The notes: generated by a model from the letters alone, not told the origin. A stretch of DNA of 64,000 nt from Mactra quadrangularis (GCA_025267735.1 CM046299.1:35726887-35790886); one strand, 5' to 3'; positions 36,341-47,108 are shown, numbered from the stretch's first letter. Numbers and translations are program-made.

Positions 36341-37173
36341 TAACTGTAATACAAACTGGTGAAAGATACATGTAAAGCAGATTCCAGATAAATAACTCGT
36401 TTACGGGTCATTTTTGATACATTTTATTAAAACAATAAAAAATGACCTTTTTGAATTTTGAACTAAATTTTATAAAGATTTTGAATAAGAAGTTGAAATT
36501 TCACAATTGTTTTCATTCGTAAAACATAATTGATAGTTAAAAAGGGAGCTAATCCACATTTCTTTATAATAAAGGACTTTCCCCTCGAATTTTTTAATGC
36601 AACTTTTATTTTGGCTACTGCTATTAGTTCAAACTTCCACATGGTACAAAAATAAATTCTGTTGCAATTTTGTCTAGGTAAACCTATTTTTTGAGCTGTA
36701 TTAAATGGACTATTATTGTTTGTTGTCTTGATGCTAGTGGTTGCTGTTGGTTTCATCATGTAAGTTTATATCTAGTTTGCTTGTTTCTCTTGGATCGTGC
36801 AGCTTTGTGTTTCTTGTTGGCTCTGGCTTAAGCTCTGTGAATCCGTTTCTTGTATTCTGTGTCGTCTGCTAAGGGGTTTTCATCATATTCATTAGCTACT
36901 TACCATCCAAGCTCACTTGTGTCGGCCAAGTTAATTAACTTTTGGAGATGAGCTATGATATTTTTAGCTGGATAATATTTAAAAAAATGTGTTAATGAAA
37001 TGATATTAACGTATGTTAATTTTCGCATTGGCAAGTGATTATCAAGCCTGTTTCATAATAACAAGTTGGTTTAGCCTTAAAATGTTTATTAAGTAGGCGG
37101 ACTAATAACCTCGACACCGCCAACCCAATTTGTAACAACGGGTGCAAAAACCCAATGAACTTACACATACATA
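36341..37173. other. No gene recognised
   Basis: AT-rich intergenic DNA. The minus frame at 36463-36759 shows no family motif. Confidence 0.35.
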
Positions 37174-37177
37174 TATA

Positions 37178-37901
37178 GGTCGTTTGCGTTAAAGCTGGAC
37201 CCCTAAAATCATGAAATATCTCAATAACTATCGGATGGAATTAACTCAAATTTTGTATGTTATCATAATTAGCATTTTCCTTCTCAAATCCAAAAATTCA
37301 GAATTTTTCTTTAATTACATAACATACTTCCCATAGACATGCAATGCAAATTTTGAAGCCAAAAAGATACTTTTGTTAAATGGGTATGTTCCATAATCAG
37401 AACAGCCACATAACAGTAGATACAAAATAATAGTTAAATATGAGGCCCGGTTAGAAATTTTATTTGATAACCAAGTATAACAGTATATACAAACTCAAAT
37501 ATAACATCACTGTCGTCTGTATCGTCAAAATCTATACATATTCTACACGTACGATTTTAAAGACGGGCCTCTCTTTTACAATTCAGTAGACCGTAGAGTG
37601 TTTATTTAAGCGAAAAATTTACAGTAAACGCACGGGACTTTGTATAAATACACTGGAAGTATGACAATGTTATAATCAGAACAGCTTTTTTTACCTCCCG
37701 CCGGATTATTGATAAAAAATTCCAAATATTTTGCATTATACCTTATGGAAAACTTTTTTATTTATCTATTAAAAATTCTGAAAATTTAAATCCTAGAAGG
37801 AAAAATTGAAATAAGATTGTATTAAATTTTTTAGCAAAATCGCTGTTATAGTTTAAAAGATATTTACAGCAAATAGGGATCCAGCATTAACGCAAACGAC
37901 C
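37178..37901. mobile_element. Non-autonomous TIR element, 724 bp
   Basis: Inverted ends GGTCGTTTGCGTTAAAGCTG (+ GACCCCTA) at the left and the complement of GGTCGTTTGCGTTAATGCTG (+ GATCCCTA) at the right differ at two of 28 positions. Flanking TATA (37174-37177 and 37902-37905) is the likely target duplication. No transposase. Confidence 0.8.
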
Positions 37902-37945
37902 TATACATCGGTTTGCTTACGCATTCCATTCTTCCATCCTCACTT

Positions 37946-38275
37946 CGAGTTGGGTATCTCAACGATCGCGTTGAGATGTTTATACCAAACGCGATGCAGT
38001 GTTACAAATGCTTTAAATATGGACATCATAAAACTAAATGCACTAAAGGGTATATGCCGTACATGTAGTACTTCTCATGTTGATCCGCTTGAAAACTGTT
38101 CTAATGAAGTCAAATATTCAAATTGTGGGAGTATATTTTGTGCAACCTCCCGTTCTTGCTTAGTCTGGAAGACAGAAAAAGAAGTTATCCGTGTCAAATA
38201 TACACCAAGTTTGTCTTTTCCTGATTCATACAAGCTTGTAGAAATTTCCAAGAATAATTCTTATTCAGCTGTTGT
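37946..38275 (+). pseudogene. LINE ORF1 gag-like fragment with CCHC zinc knuckles
   Basis: One frame reads RVGYLNDRVEMFIPNAMQCY, then KCFKYGHHKTKC, a perfect C-x2-C-x4-H-x4-C knuckle. After a stop at about 38070 a neighbouring frame gives CRTCSTSHVDPLENC, SNCGSIFCATSRSC and WKTEKEVIRVKY, the degenerate second and third knuckles and the EKEI..IK block of gag-like ORF1 proteins of Jockey/I-type LINEs. It is frameshifted and truncated, and may come from the same family as the RNase-H C-termini in the window. Confidence 0.7.
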
Positions 38276-38434
38276 ATAAAACCAGTTAAGATGGTGAGAA
38301 AGACCAACTAGAAGGCCGAAAAGTAAATCAACTCCACATGAAAAACATTTGCTCATACACTTGTTCAAGCAGGTCAGCCACGTACGGAAATAACCCATCT
38401 ATGAGGTTGGAAAAGCCTGCAAACAATGAATGCA

Positions 38435-38723
38435 ACCCGGTCGATAGCGCAGTTGGTAGCGCGCCGGGATTTGAATACTCGTGCCCGAGGGGTGCGGGTT
38501 CAAATCCCATCGGGGAGGTTATACCCTTCCATGAAAATTTGACTAATATGTCGATTTTCTTCCATTGATTAGATAATATGGAGAAGTTTCCGGCCTTGTG
38601 GAAGGGTAAGTGAGTACTGGTTATAAAAAATGGTCCAGGAAAGCTAGGTTAGGTGTGCTGGACGCCGTGAAATGACTTTGATTGTGTTGATACGACGTTA
38701 ACACCAATAAAACATAAACAATA
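38435..38723 (+). repeat. tRNA-derived SINE, family S1, full copy
   Basis: Head GTCGATAGCGCAGTTGGTAG and GCGGGTTCAAATCCC are box A and box B. The body includes TTATACCCTTCCATGAAAAT and GGCCTTGTGGAAGGGTAAG. The tail is GTGTTGATACGACGTTAACA and AATAAAACATAAAC. It is flanked by an 11-bp duplication CAATGAATGCA at 38424-38434 and 38724-38734. Confidence 0.9.
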
Positions 38724-39210
38724 CAATGAATGCATTCCATCCCTACTTTAGAACAGCAGGTTCAAGTTTTTGACAACCTGCCTGACCATAAGCGACCATC
38801 TACAAGAAACGATATCGTTTCACAATGCCATGTTAACAATTGAACATGAGAATACCACTGTATAGGCAGATATAAAACCAATAAAGAACACAAGTAATAC
38901 GCTTGATGCTAGTCGAAGTGTTTCTTCAAATGTCTGAAATCAACACTTAAATCCGTTTGCAGTGTTATGTAGTGCTTATATTTCAGGAGGTACTTTTAAC
39001 ATTGTGTCGGGGAAGAGCAAGTTTTCTGATGTTTGGAGCACGCAGGAATCACAATTAACGGTCTGACAATCACATGTTGTTGTACATGTAAAAATGCATT
39101 ATTCTAGATGTGCTATGTTGAAAGTAAAATATGTTAGAATTGAAATAAGAAATATCCGAGGATTTAATGTGAAATATTATTAGTAAATGTTGTTATTTGA
39201 TAAGATTGTC

Positions 39211-39337
39211 AATAAATAAGTGATTTGATATTGGCCCTGTTACTTGTCCTCGGATCAGTCGTGTTGGCCCTCGGCCTTGAGCCAATACGACTTCCCTCGG
39301 ACAAATAACGGGGCCAATATCAAATCATTTATTAATT
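39211..39337. repeat. Foldback MITE, about 127 bp
   Basis: Arms of about 40 bp pair with few mismatches: ATTTGATATTGGCCCTGTTA on the left, with its complement TAACGGGGCCAATATCAAAT on the right. A shorter inner palindrome (GTATTGGCTCAAGGCC type) fills the centre. Confidence 0.8.
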
Positions 39338-39914
39338 AACATATAATATAGATTTATACATTTATTCATGAAAAACTGAGTATCTAATTTCAATAATATG
39401 TACTATGCATATAATGATGTATAACACCACCACACAAACTTCTTAGAGAGTGGAAAAAACTAGTTAACTAGGTAGGTGTAGACGTGAAGCGTTCATTTTT
39501 TTCTTTTTTAGATTCATTTAACTCGTCCATAGATCAAACCAAATTAATATTGTTGTTATTTATTCAGCTTGAAGAAGATACCAAAAGACGACGAATGTCT
39601 TTAATTAACAAACTGAACTCTGTGTCAAATTTCCAAGACCTGAAACAAGAATATATTGTTCTAGTGAAAATTGATGACAATCATCAAAATCATAATGTGG
39701 GTGAGGTATGTACCATATTTGTGTTATTACGTGAAACATTTTTGGTACAATGAAATTTACTCATTTTAAAGTATTCATTGTAGAATGTTACTATACCTTG
39801 AATATTTGTTCTGCTAGTATATGGAAATGACCTTGATACCCATAAGCTTTGTTGTAACTCATAAAAGTATACAAAGACTATTGTTCTATTAAGAAATCAG
39901 GTAGTGTAGTACAA

Positions 39915-40165
39915 ATAGTTTGTGTTTAACACCCTAGCAACACATTTTATTGGTCATATAACTCGGTCAGTCAACCTACTCGCTCCACCTGGAAGATTAA
40001 ATCTCTAGATTTAGCCGTCACCAACTACTAAGCCATACTTTTGTCAGTGACAGACAACTGCCCTACAAAAAAAGAAATGATTGGTAGGAGGGAGAATAGG
40101 CCTAGACTTTAAAATTATTTCAAGACCAAATTGGCAATCTCCACTAAAGTATGCCACACGAGGGT
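39915..40165 (-). repeat. tRNA-derived SINE, family S2, truncated minus copy
   Basis: It matches the complement of 33230-33480: GTCAGTCAACCTACTCGCTC, CAACTACTAAGCCATAC and GTCAGTGACAGACAACTG are shared. The head is lost. Confidence 0.75.
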
Positions 40166-40605
40166 GGCTTATAATTAAATAAATGTTTATTTAAATTTAT
40201 ACAATCTGTCATACATTATATAGTGAGCATATTTTATGTGATCATGGTTTTTTTACAAAATATTTGTGTTTATCTACTTTTTAATCTTTTCTTTTAAGCT
40301 AGTTTGTTCTCAAATGATAACTTTATTTATTCGTAGACAGCGGGCTATGGATTGTCTTCGGATAGGAGGATCATAAAGAAGATTAAAGACATAGTTTTGA
40401 ATGAAAGTGTCATCAATACATCGGATGATAAAGCCACAGTAAATCTTTGGTGTCATCCGAAAAATCAAATAGGAGGTTAAATCCCACTAGTCAAGATATA
40501 CGGATTTACGTGAATGCAGCAATAAGGAAGACCAGGTATGTAATATATAGGAAGAACGTTAATTTTAAATGACCATATGTACCTGTTATTTGCATAATTA
40601 AATTA

Positions 40606-40876
40606 TCAAGTAAATCTGTGAGCTAATGCTCACTAGTGATACCCCCGCAAAAAATCTAAAAATATGCGACAAACAGGAAGTAGATGAGCAAGGAGCATGA
40701 AATCGCTTTACACCACATGGGACTATGGGATGAAGCAATATGCAAAGTATTAGGCTGCTGCATGATGTAGTTGCTGAGAAAACTGCGACGGAAATTTTGT
40801 AAACGACGGATGGACGCACGCACGGATAAGGGTAAATCAGTATACCCCCTCTTCTTCGAAGCGGGGGTATAATAAT
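40606..40876 (-). mobile_element. Small Helitron-like element (TACCCCCGC family), copy 1
   Basis: Sister of 59768-60047. Left boundary CAAGTAAATCTGTGAGC with hairpin GTGAGCTAATGCTCAC; right boundary hairpin ATACCCCC...GCGGGGGTATAATAAT. Inverted ATACCCCCGC motifs at both ends. The frame at 40598-40888 is not a gene. Confidence 0.65.
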
Positions 40877-41104
40877 GTTGACAAACATCCGTTGACAGCT
40901 TAAAACAGGTAATAGCCTATTTTTAGTGTTCGTGATCCTCTCTTATTAATCCATAGTGTGCTTGTGATTACTATGATACAAATGCCAAATAATTGATTTT
41001 AGACGGGTTCACTTATTTGTGAATTGTTTGAATAGCATTATCTTCATTATTGTAAACAATTATTGGTTTAACAAATTACTGATTATAACCTTGAGGTGTT
41101 TGTT

Positions 41105-41260
41105 TGGGTTTTACGGCGCACCAACACAGAAATGTCTTATCGCACCGAAAGCAATTAATGATAATATTAATTCAAACGAAAATTAATGATCTAAGGCTCT
41201 GTATCTTATAATGTACATTAATATCCTTAAAAATTAAGTATCGCATATGATAGTATAGAC
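41105..41260 (-). mobile_element. LINE 3' end fragment
   Basis: The 3' hairpin tail (TTTTACGGCGCACCAACACA) on the minus strand plus the last codons of the RNase-H LINE. Confidence 0.75.
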
Positions 41261-41317
41261 GCTAGTACTTATGATTATGAAGCAATTAACTTCGATCAAG
41301 ACGAGTTCGAGACAATA

Positions 41318-42881
41318 TGTTTGTTTGTTTGTTTGTTTGTTTGGGTTTTACGGCGCACCAACACAGAAAGGTCATATCGCGCCGAAAGCTATTAATGATA
41401 CTAATAATTCAAACTTTATTAATAATGTAAAACTATATCTTATTATAAATATTTATTTCTTTCAAAAAGTTAAGTATAGCATATGATGGTACGGATTCAA
41501 AAAGTTCTTTAAGTGAGTTTACTTTAAAATATTTTTCACGAATGTATTTAAGATCCTGACAGTCAAGGAGAACGTGTTTTACATTGAAATGCTCGTCACA
41601 TGGTATGCATTTAGGCGCTTCTTCTCTTTTGAGAAGGTATGAATGTGTTAATCTAGTATGACCAATTCTACATCGCGAAATTACTATTTGATCTCTGCGA
41701 TTAGAATATATAATTGACGAAGATGAATTAAGGGTTGGCTTTATGTCTCGTAATTTATTAAAAATTGCATTGTTCCACAACGTTTGCCATTTTGATTTTA
41801 TTAACGTGTTTATTGAACATTTGAAGTCACTACTTGGCAATTTGATATCCACGGGTTGCAAGTTTAATGATTCTTTGGCTAAAATATCAACTTTTTCATT
41901 TCCTTGTATACCTATATGGCTTGGTATCCAGCAGAGGTGTACTGTTTTAGATTTTAAAATTTCATGCAGTTTCAATTCGATACTTTTAATAAGAATATTG
42001 TCTGAATTATGATTTTTTATGGCCAATAATACTGATAGAGAATCTGAAAAAATGATAAAATTATTAGTAGTACTATTTGATATGTATGATAAAGCAAGAT
42101 CTATTGCTTTGACTTCAGCTGTAAATATGGATGCCTGGTCAGGCAATCGCATTCTTGCAACAAAAGAATTTCCATATGCAGCGCAACCAACTTTGTTACC
42201 ATCTTTTGAACCGTCAGTAAATAAATGTGTACAATCTTTATATTTTTCTAAAATGTTCACGAATTCTGATTTGAAGGCCTCTGGACTGGTATTAGATTTA
42301 CGAAAGTTTGACAAATCAATGTTAACGTTTGGTATGTTGTAGGTCCAAGGAGGAACATTTTCATCAAAGTTTTGTAGAACGGTAGAGGTGTTAATATTAA
42401 GTATTTCTAAGTCGTTTTTAACGCGCAGGCAAAATGGTTTAATTTCGTTTGGTTTGTTGTCAAATTTATCAATGTAATTTGGTTGAAAAACAACTTTTCG
42501 CGCCGGGTTACTATTGTTTGAAGATATACGAGTTGCGTATTGTAATGAAAGCTTTTGTCGACGTAATTTTAATGAAGGCTCGTTAGCTTCAACATATAGA
42601 CTTTCAATAGGTGAAGTTTTAAAAGCACCAAGGGCGATACGTAAGCCCTGGTTATGTATTGTATCAAGCATTTGTAAGTACGATTTACGTGCTGATCCAT
42701 ACACAATTGACCCATAATCTAGTTTTGAACGAACAAGACTTCTGTATAATTTAAGTAATGTTTGGGAATCAGAACCCCAATCAGTATGTGAAAGTACTTT
42801 AAGTAGATTTAAAGCTTTGATACATTTTGTTTTTAGAGACTTTAAGTGTGGTATAAAAGAGAGTTTTTTATCGAATGTAAC
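41318..42881 (-). mobile_element. 5'-truncated RNase-H LINE with 11-bp target duplication
   Basis: TCGAGACAATA at 41307-41317 and 42882-42892 flanks the copy. The 3' end is on the left: (CAAA)n, then the hairpin tail. The 5' truncation falls within the reverse transcriptase domain. The uninterrupted frame and clear duplication suggest a fairly recent insertion. Confidence 0.9.
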
Positions 42882-42890
42882 TCGAGACAA
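41433..42890 (-). CDS. LINE ORF2 C-terminus: RT thumb, RNase H, C-terminal zinc motif
   Basis: 485 uninterrupted codons; the first few are target DNA. Residues 1-90 are the end of the reverse transcriptase (VTFDKKLSFIPHL; KLYRSLVRSKLDYGSIVYGS), so the catalytic YADD part is missing. RNase H lies at about 215-345 with TDGSKDG, FTAEVKAIDLAL, IFSDSLSVLLAI and WIPSHIGIQGNEKVDILA, supplying the four acidic catalytic residues. The C-terminus has CRIGHTRLTHSYLLKREEAP and CIPCDEHFNVKHVLLDC, a C-x2-C...H...C motif usual in I/Jockey-type LINEs with RNase H (I, Nimb and relatives). The clade is inferred, not proven. It cannot retrotranspose without the 5' part. Confidence 0.85.
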   Translation of the reverse strand: MSRVTFDKKLSFIPHLKSLKTKCIKALNLLKVLSHTDWGSDSQTLLKLYRSLVRSKLDYGSIVYGSARKSYLQMLDTIHNQGLRIALGAFKTSPIESLYVEANEPSLKLRRQKLSLQYATRISSNNSNPARKVVFQPNYIDKFDNKPNEIKPFCLRVKNDLEILNINTSTVLQNFDENVPPWTYNIPNVNIDLSNFRKSNTSPEAFKSEFVNILEKYKDCTHLFTDGSKDGNKVGCAAYGNSFVARMRLPDQASIFTAEVKAIDLALSYISNSTTNNFIIFSDSLSVLLAIKNHNSDNILIKSIELKLHEILKSKTVHLCWIPSHIGIQGNEKVDILAKESLNLQPVDIKLPSSDFKCSINTLIKSKWQTLWNNAIFNKLRDIKPTLNSSSSIIYSNRRDQIVISRCRIGHTRLTHSYLLKREEAPKCIPCDEHFNVKHVLLDCQDLKYIREKYFKVNSLKELFESVPSYAILNFLKEINIYNKI

Positions 42891-42892
42891 TA

Positions 42893-43230
42893 GAGTTCAG
42901 CTGTAACTAAATGATTTTCACACACTGTAATGCATAGACTTACCGTGACAGAAAAGCTTACATTAAGACATGCATTACTGTTTCATCCAGCTATCTTTTG
43001 AATTTAAGTTTTCAGTTAGTGCACACTGATTTCAGGAGTAGTTTAATATTGAATTTCTTACAAAAAGTAATAAGTAGTTTGTGTTGGCTCATACATTTTC
43101 AATTAACAAAACAGTATATGTATTAAACATCCTTGTTACTTAATAATTTGATTAGAACTCTTGTTGTATTAGTACTTAAATAGGTATGTTCTGTGAAGAA
43201 GAGAATGCTTATGTATACTGATTTACTACA
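42893..43230. other. No gene recognised
   Basis: AT-rich DNA between the LINE and the 84-bp satellite. Confidence 0.4.
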
Positions 43231-43840
43231 AGGACTAGTCAAGCCAAGTTAAGGACTTCATATCTTCAAACCAGGGGGCTGGCGTATCAGACGAGGATGT
43301 AGACCCAGGCTGTAAGGACTAGTCAAACCAAGCTAAGGACTTCATATCTTCAAACCAGGGGGCTGGCGTATCAGACGAGGATGTAGACCCAGGCTGTAAG
43401 GACTAGTCAAACCAAGTTAAGGACATCATATCATCAAACCAGGGGGCTGGCGTATCAGACGAAAATGAAGACCCAGGCTGTAAGGACTAGTCAAACCAAG
43501 CTAAGGACTTCTTATCTTCAAACCAGGGGGCTGGCGTATCAGACGAGGATGTAGACCCAGGCTGTAAGGACTAGTCTAACCAAGCTAAGGACTTCATATC
43601 TTCAAACCAGGGGGCTGGCGTATCAGACGAGGATGTAGACCCAGGCTGTAAGGACTAGTCAAACCAAGCTAAGGACTTCATATCTTCAAACCAGGGGGCT
43701 GGCGTATCAGACGAGGATGAAGACCCAGACTATAAGGACTAGTCAAACCAAGCTAAGGACTTCATATCTTCAAATCAGGGGCCTGACGTATCAGACGAGG
43801 ATGAAGACTCGGACTATAAGGACCACTCAAACCGAGATGT
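43231..43840. repeat. 84-bp tandem repeat, about seven units
   Basis: Unit: AGGACTAGTCAAACCAAGCT, AAGGACTTCATATCTTCAAA, CCAGGGGGCTGGCGTATCAG, ACGAGGATGTAGACCCAGGC, TGTA. Units are nearly identical except the last two, which diverge (GATGAAGACTCGGACTATAA). Although 84 is a multiple of three, all frames on both strands contain stops, so it is not coding. Confidence 0.95.
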
Positions 43841-44440
43841 TTTAAACTATAAGAAATTACGTCGGGAAAATTTTGATAATATTCTAAGATCATTTTTTGA
43901 TGTCCTTAATTAATTACTTTACTTTTTAATTAACTATTTTTGTTTGTTTGTTTTTAAAGCTCTCCAACGAAGAATACGCCACATAAGCCCATTGTCAGTA
44001 TATGTGAATTGCACGAGTCACAAACATGCTCTGCGCTTTGTGTAAAAATTATGATGAAAAACAATGTAGACATGCTTTGGATTTCAATATGGAAAGTATT
44101 ACATTATTCACTTTAAAATGCTGCTGTTTTTGACAACAGTCAAGAGGTTTATAGTCAAAGACCTAAAATGAATTTCGCTGCTCACATAATTTCACAATTA
44201 CCTTCATTGAACAGTATTACTAAGTAGGCAATCGGTTAACGTTGCTGTCAACTCATTTACGTCTTCCATTCGCAAGTCAGTGAACCCATAATTTCTTACT
44301 AATTTACACACCGTAAAAATCGCATAATTTCACAGATAAAGCTTTTTTTGAACATAAAGACTGGTTCGTTAATGAATGTAGTGAACCGCGATATAAAAAA
44401 GAAAATCTTAACGCAGATACGAATGTAACAAATCGAACGA
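43841..44440. other. No gene recognised
   Basis: Non-repetitive AT-rich DNA after the satellite. Confidence 0.35.
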
Positions 44441-44580
44441 TTGTTTGTTTGTTTGGGTTTTATGGCGCATCAACACATTAAGGTCATATCGCACCGAATT
44501 GTTTGTTTGGGTTTTATGGCGCATCAACACATTAAGGTCATATCGCACCGAAAGCAATCAATGATACTATTGATTCAAAC
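44441..44580 (-). mobile_element. LINE 3' tail, duplicated head to tail
   Basis: The segment TTTGTTTGGGTTTTATGGCG to GGTCATATCGCACCGAA occurs twice in immediate succession (about 55 bp apart), followed by the usual next part of the LINE 3' end only once. Confidence 0.8.
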
Positions 44581-45147
44581 GGAATTAAATGTAGAACTAC
44601 TAGTATGCAATTGCTATGGCAACAAATAACTGAAAATTGTATTTGCACCCAAAGTGAACCATGTCATTAATTAGCAATATTTTATTATGATAGTATAAGA
44701 CAGCAATTACCACCCTCGTTACGTTAGTTTCATACTCATAAAGGCAATATGTAATCGTATGCAAATTAATGCACAAAAATGAGATAAAATTACGTCAACT
44801 TCTGTTAATTAAATTTTATTGACGTCATAGCTAATTCAAGCTCGCTAAGCGGTGCCCATGCGTTTCACTGCTAAAGAAAGTGTCGATTTCTGAAAAAAAA
44901 GCCACAACACGTCGTTATGCATTTTGTTACTAATTGACTAAAATCTGTACATGCTAAATAGCATGGAATACTTCATGTTATATAAATGCATGACTTTGCA
45001 TTGTTTCATCATACGAGTAGAATTGTATGATCTTGCTTTCTTCATTCCAGTAAGAAATGTCACTGTGATGCAGAGTAAGTAGAACTGGAAAAGAAGAAAT
45101 TAAGACTTGAAATTAAAATCCTTGTAAAGAAGTTACAAGAGGAATGA

Positions 45148-45841
45148 CATTTGTGATTAGTTATTATTATGTTGTTTGTCAATCAGTATTATTAAATTTG
45201 TTTTTACAATTGTCATTCATATAGTTTGAAAGTTTATGAGGCACTGCAAAATATTGAGTGATTATCTTCTAATATTGTAAATTTATGTAGTTTGATAGAA
45301 TCGAACTGTCTGATTGCATAATCACACAGTCATCACTCTATATTACATATTTAGAATTTATGCATTTTTATATAGAAAATTTCAGTATAAATTACAATGA
45401 GTAGGTTAATTAAGTGTATTGTTCATTTTTTCTCAACTGTCAAAACAGGAATGATTTCATGGTCGATGCGTTTTTTAAATCTTTCTTGTTATACATCCAC
45501 GAGCTTCAAAAAGTGTGCATTATGGTTTAGTAAAGCTGTTTATGCCGTATGATGTGTTTAGTCAAGATATTTTAGTAACTATTAGGCCACCAGTTTAAAG
45601 TGTATAATCTATATCTCACGGATTTTTTAACATTAATTTCAAAAAGAGTATTTAAACATTGGCCATGTATCCATAAGATGATATCAAAAAGAAAATTGTA
45701 AAAAAACACCGTCATTGAATTAATTCAAAGAGTTGATGGTCATTTTCTAATTTTCGGTTGCCCAACCGAAAATTAATCTGATTTCCGAATTGGACTTTGA
45801 CGATGTTTCGCGCATGCGCCGTATTTCGTTTACATTTAAAG
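45148..45841. other. Flank and likely promoter of the second Kolobok-like copy
   Basis: No gene recognised. The minus frames at 45712-45945 are antisense shadows of exon 1 of the second copy. Confidence 0.35.
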
Positions 45842-47108
45842 ATGGCGACGCCCGTGGCAAGAAGAAAAGCAGGTGCTGGTCGCCCAAAACTGTCGGATTC
45901 GACCAAGATAAGGAAAATACACGATAAAAATGTTGCTGCAAGCAAACGCTAAGTATATATAGGAATGGAAATTAATCGTTGGGTAGAAATTAAACAGCAA
46001 ATAGGCTTGCAAAATGATGTCGAAGCGGCCAAACTTCTAATCGATGCGTAAGAGTACATTTTTACTGGAAAACTTTCTAATATAGTTTGATGTATACGTT
46101 TTGTGATAATATATTCAACATATTTTCTTGTTTTGTGACTCTCGCATAATTACGTAATGATTTTTTTCTAAGTTAGTTGAAAACGGGATGCATACAGCTT
46201 GCTTTATTTTTACTTTACAATGGGGCACCCAACGGGGAAATTTTGTGTAATCAGTGTTCTCGATGTTTTATATGCGGTATAATAATTGTTTTTTGAATGT
46301 ATTATGTGCGGTAATTTCGATTTATTCACTTATATATTGCGACTGTAAGTATAGTTCTATTTCATTAACCTGTCACAACTTAAATAATTACACGGTTACT
46401 GAATCTATATTTTTAAACACCTTTCGAACTTGTTATTTCCCCTGACATTAAAAATCGTCCCATATATAGTTAGATTATCAGTAATTAATATGGATTGGTG
46501 GCTCAGTGGTTAAAATAGTTAAATAATAACACATTCAGTGACCGTGTAATTATTTAAGTTGTGACAGGTTAATGTAATAGAACTATATCTTAAAATTAAG
46601 ATTTTTCATGGAAGGGGGTTAATTACTGGTTGTTGTCAGAAATGACAATGATGACTATTTCTGAGACTGAGTGTACAAATTTAATACCATGATTTTATAA
46701 AGTATGTTTTGCTTCAAATGACTATCTTCTATGTGTCTGGCTATGACTCTTTGGCTACCAAAGTCTTCTGATTATTTACCAAACCGGCTAATCTCCAACC
46801 TGTTGTTTTGGGGTCTTTGATCAAAATCCGGCATTCAATCTTTGTGAACATGGTGAACTTTGAAATGTGCCAGGTCAGATGCCTCCTTAGTAGAAACAGG
46901 CAGGTAATTTAGACAGTAATAAATTCAAATAGTATTTCTTGTCATAATATCTTCTATATTTGGTTATGGTATTTTGTAATCTTTACAGGTTTAAAGTAAT
47001 GGAATACAGGGAGTAACAGTCCTTCACCAAGGCTCTTCCACATATGAAGCCGTACATGACTTCCACACCTGGACCTTCTACACAAAAAGGATCGAAGTCA
47101 GAGTCTAT
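45842..47108 (+). pseudogene. Second Kolobok-like transposase copy, first two exons only
   Basis: Exon 1 (45842-46047) encodes MATPVARRKAGAGRPKLSDS, then a TAA, then VYIGMEINRWVEIKQQIGLQ and NDVEAAKLLIDA. Exon 2 (46989-47108) encodes FKVMEYRE, a TAA, and SFTKALPHMKPYMTSTPGPS. The layout (basic start, RVY.G....RW..., phase-2 intron after the LLxDx block, then a short Ser/Pro-rich exon) matches exons 1-2 of the copy at 13556. No later exons follow; the DNA passes into a SINE relic at 47470. Both exons carry a stop, so it is dead. Confidence 0.6.
46351..46586. repeat. Inverted-repeat MITE in intron 1 of the second copy
   Basis: Arms 46351-46404 and 46533-46586 are near-exact inverted copies (ATAGTTCTATTTCATTAACC, then TGTCACAACTTAAATAATTA). 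The loop is about 130 bp and non-coding. Confidence 0.85.

Larger units (their letters stand above)
39568..45147 (+). pseudogene. Small unidentified multi-exon gene, frame-disrupted
   Basis: Three candidate exons. 39568-39705 encodes LEEDTKRRRMSLINKLNSVS and YIVLVKIDDNHQNHNVGE. 40337-40535 encodes RIIKKIKDIVLNESVINTSD then, after a frame change near 40475, LNPTSQDIRIYVNAAIRKTR. 45051-45147 encodes KCHCDAE, an in-frame TAA, then a short coiled coil ELEKKKLRLEIKILVKKLQE and a stop. Junctions 39705/40337 agree in phase 0 and sites are consensus. Joining the third exon is inference from strand and style. The protein family is not recognised; the Lys-rich, coiled-coil character suggests a nuclear or transposon-associated protein. 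Confidence 0.35.

Noticed and set aside
41743..42717. Plus-strand open frames of 67-107 codons (and those at 53425-53892 and 54784-55014 minus)
   Set aside because: They lie opposite the LINE coding frame and are antisense shadows.
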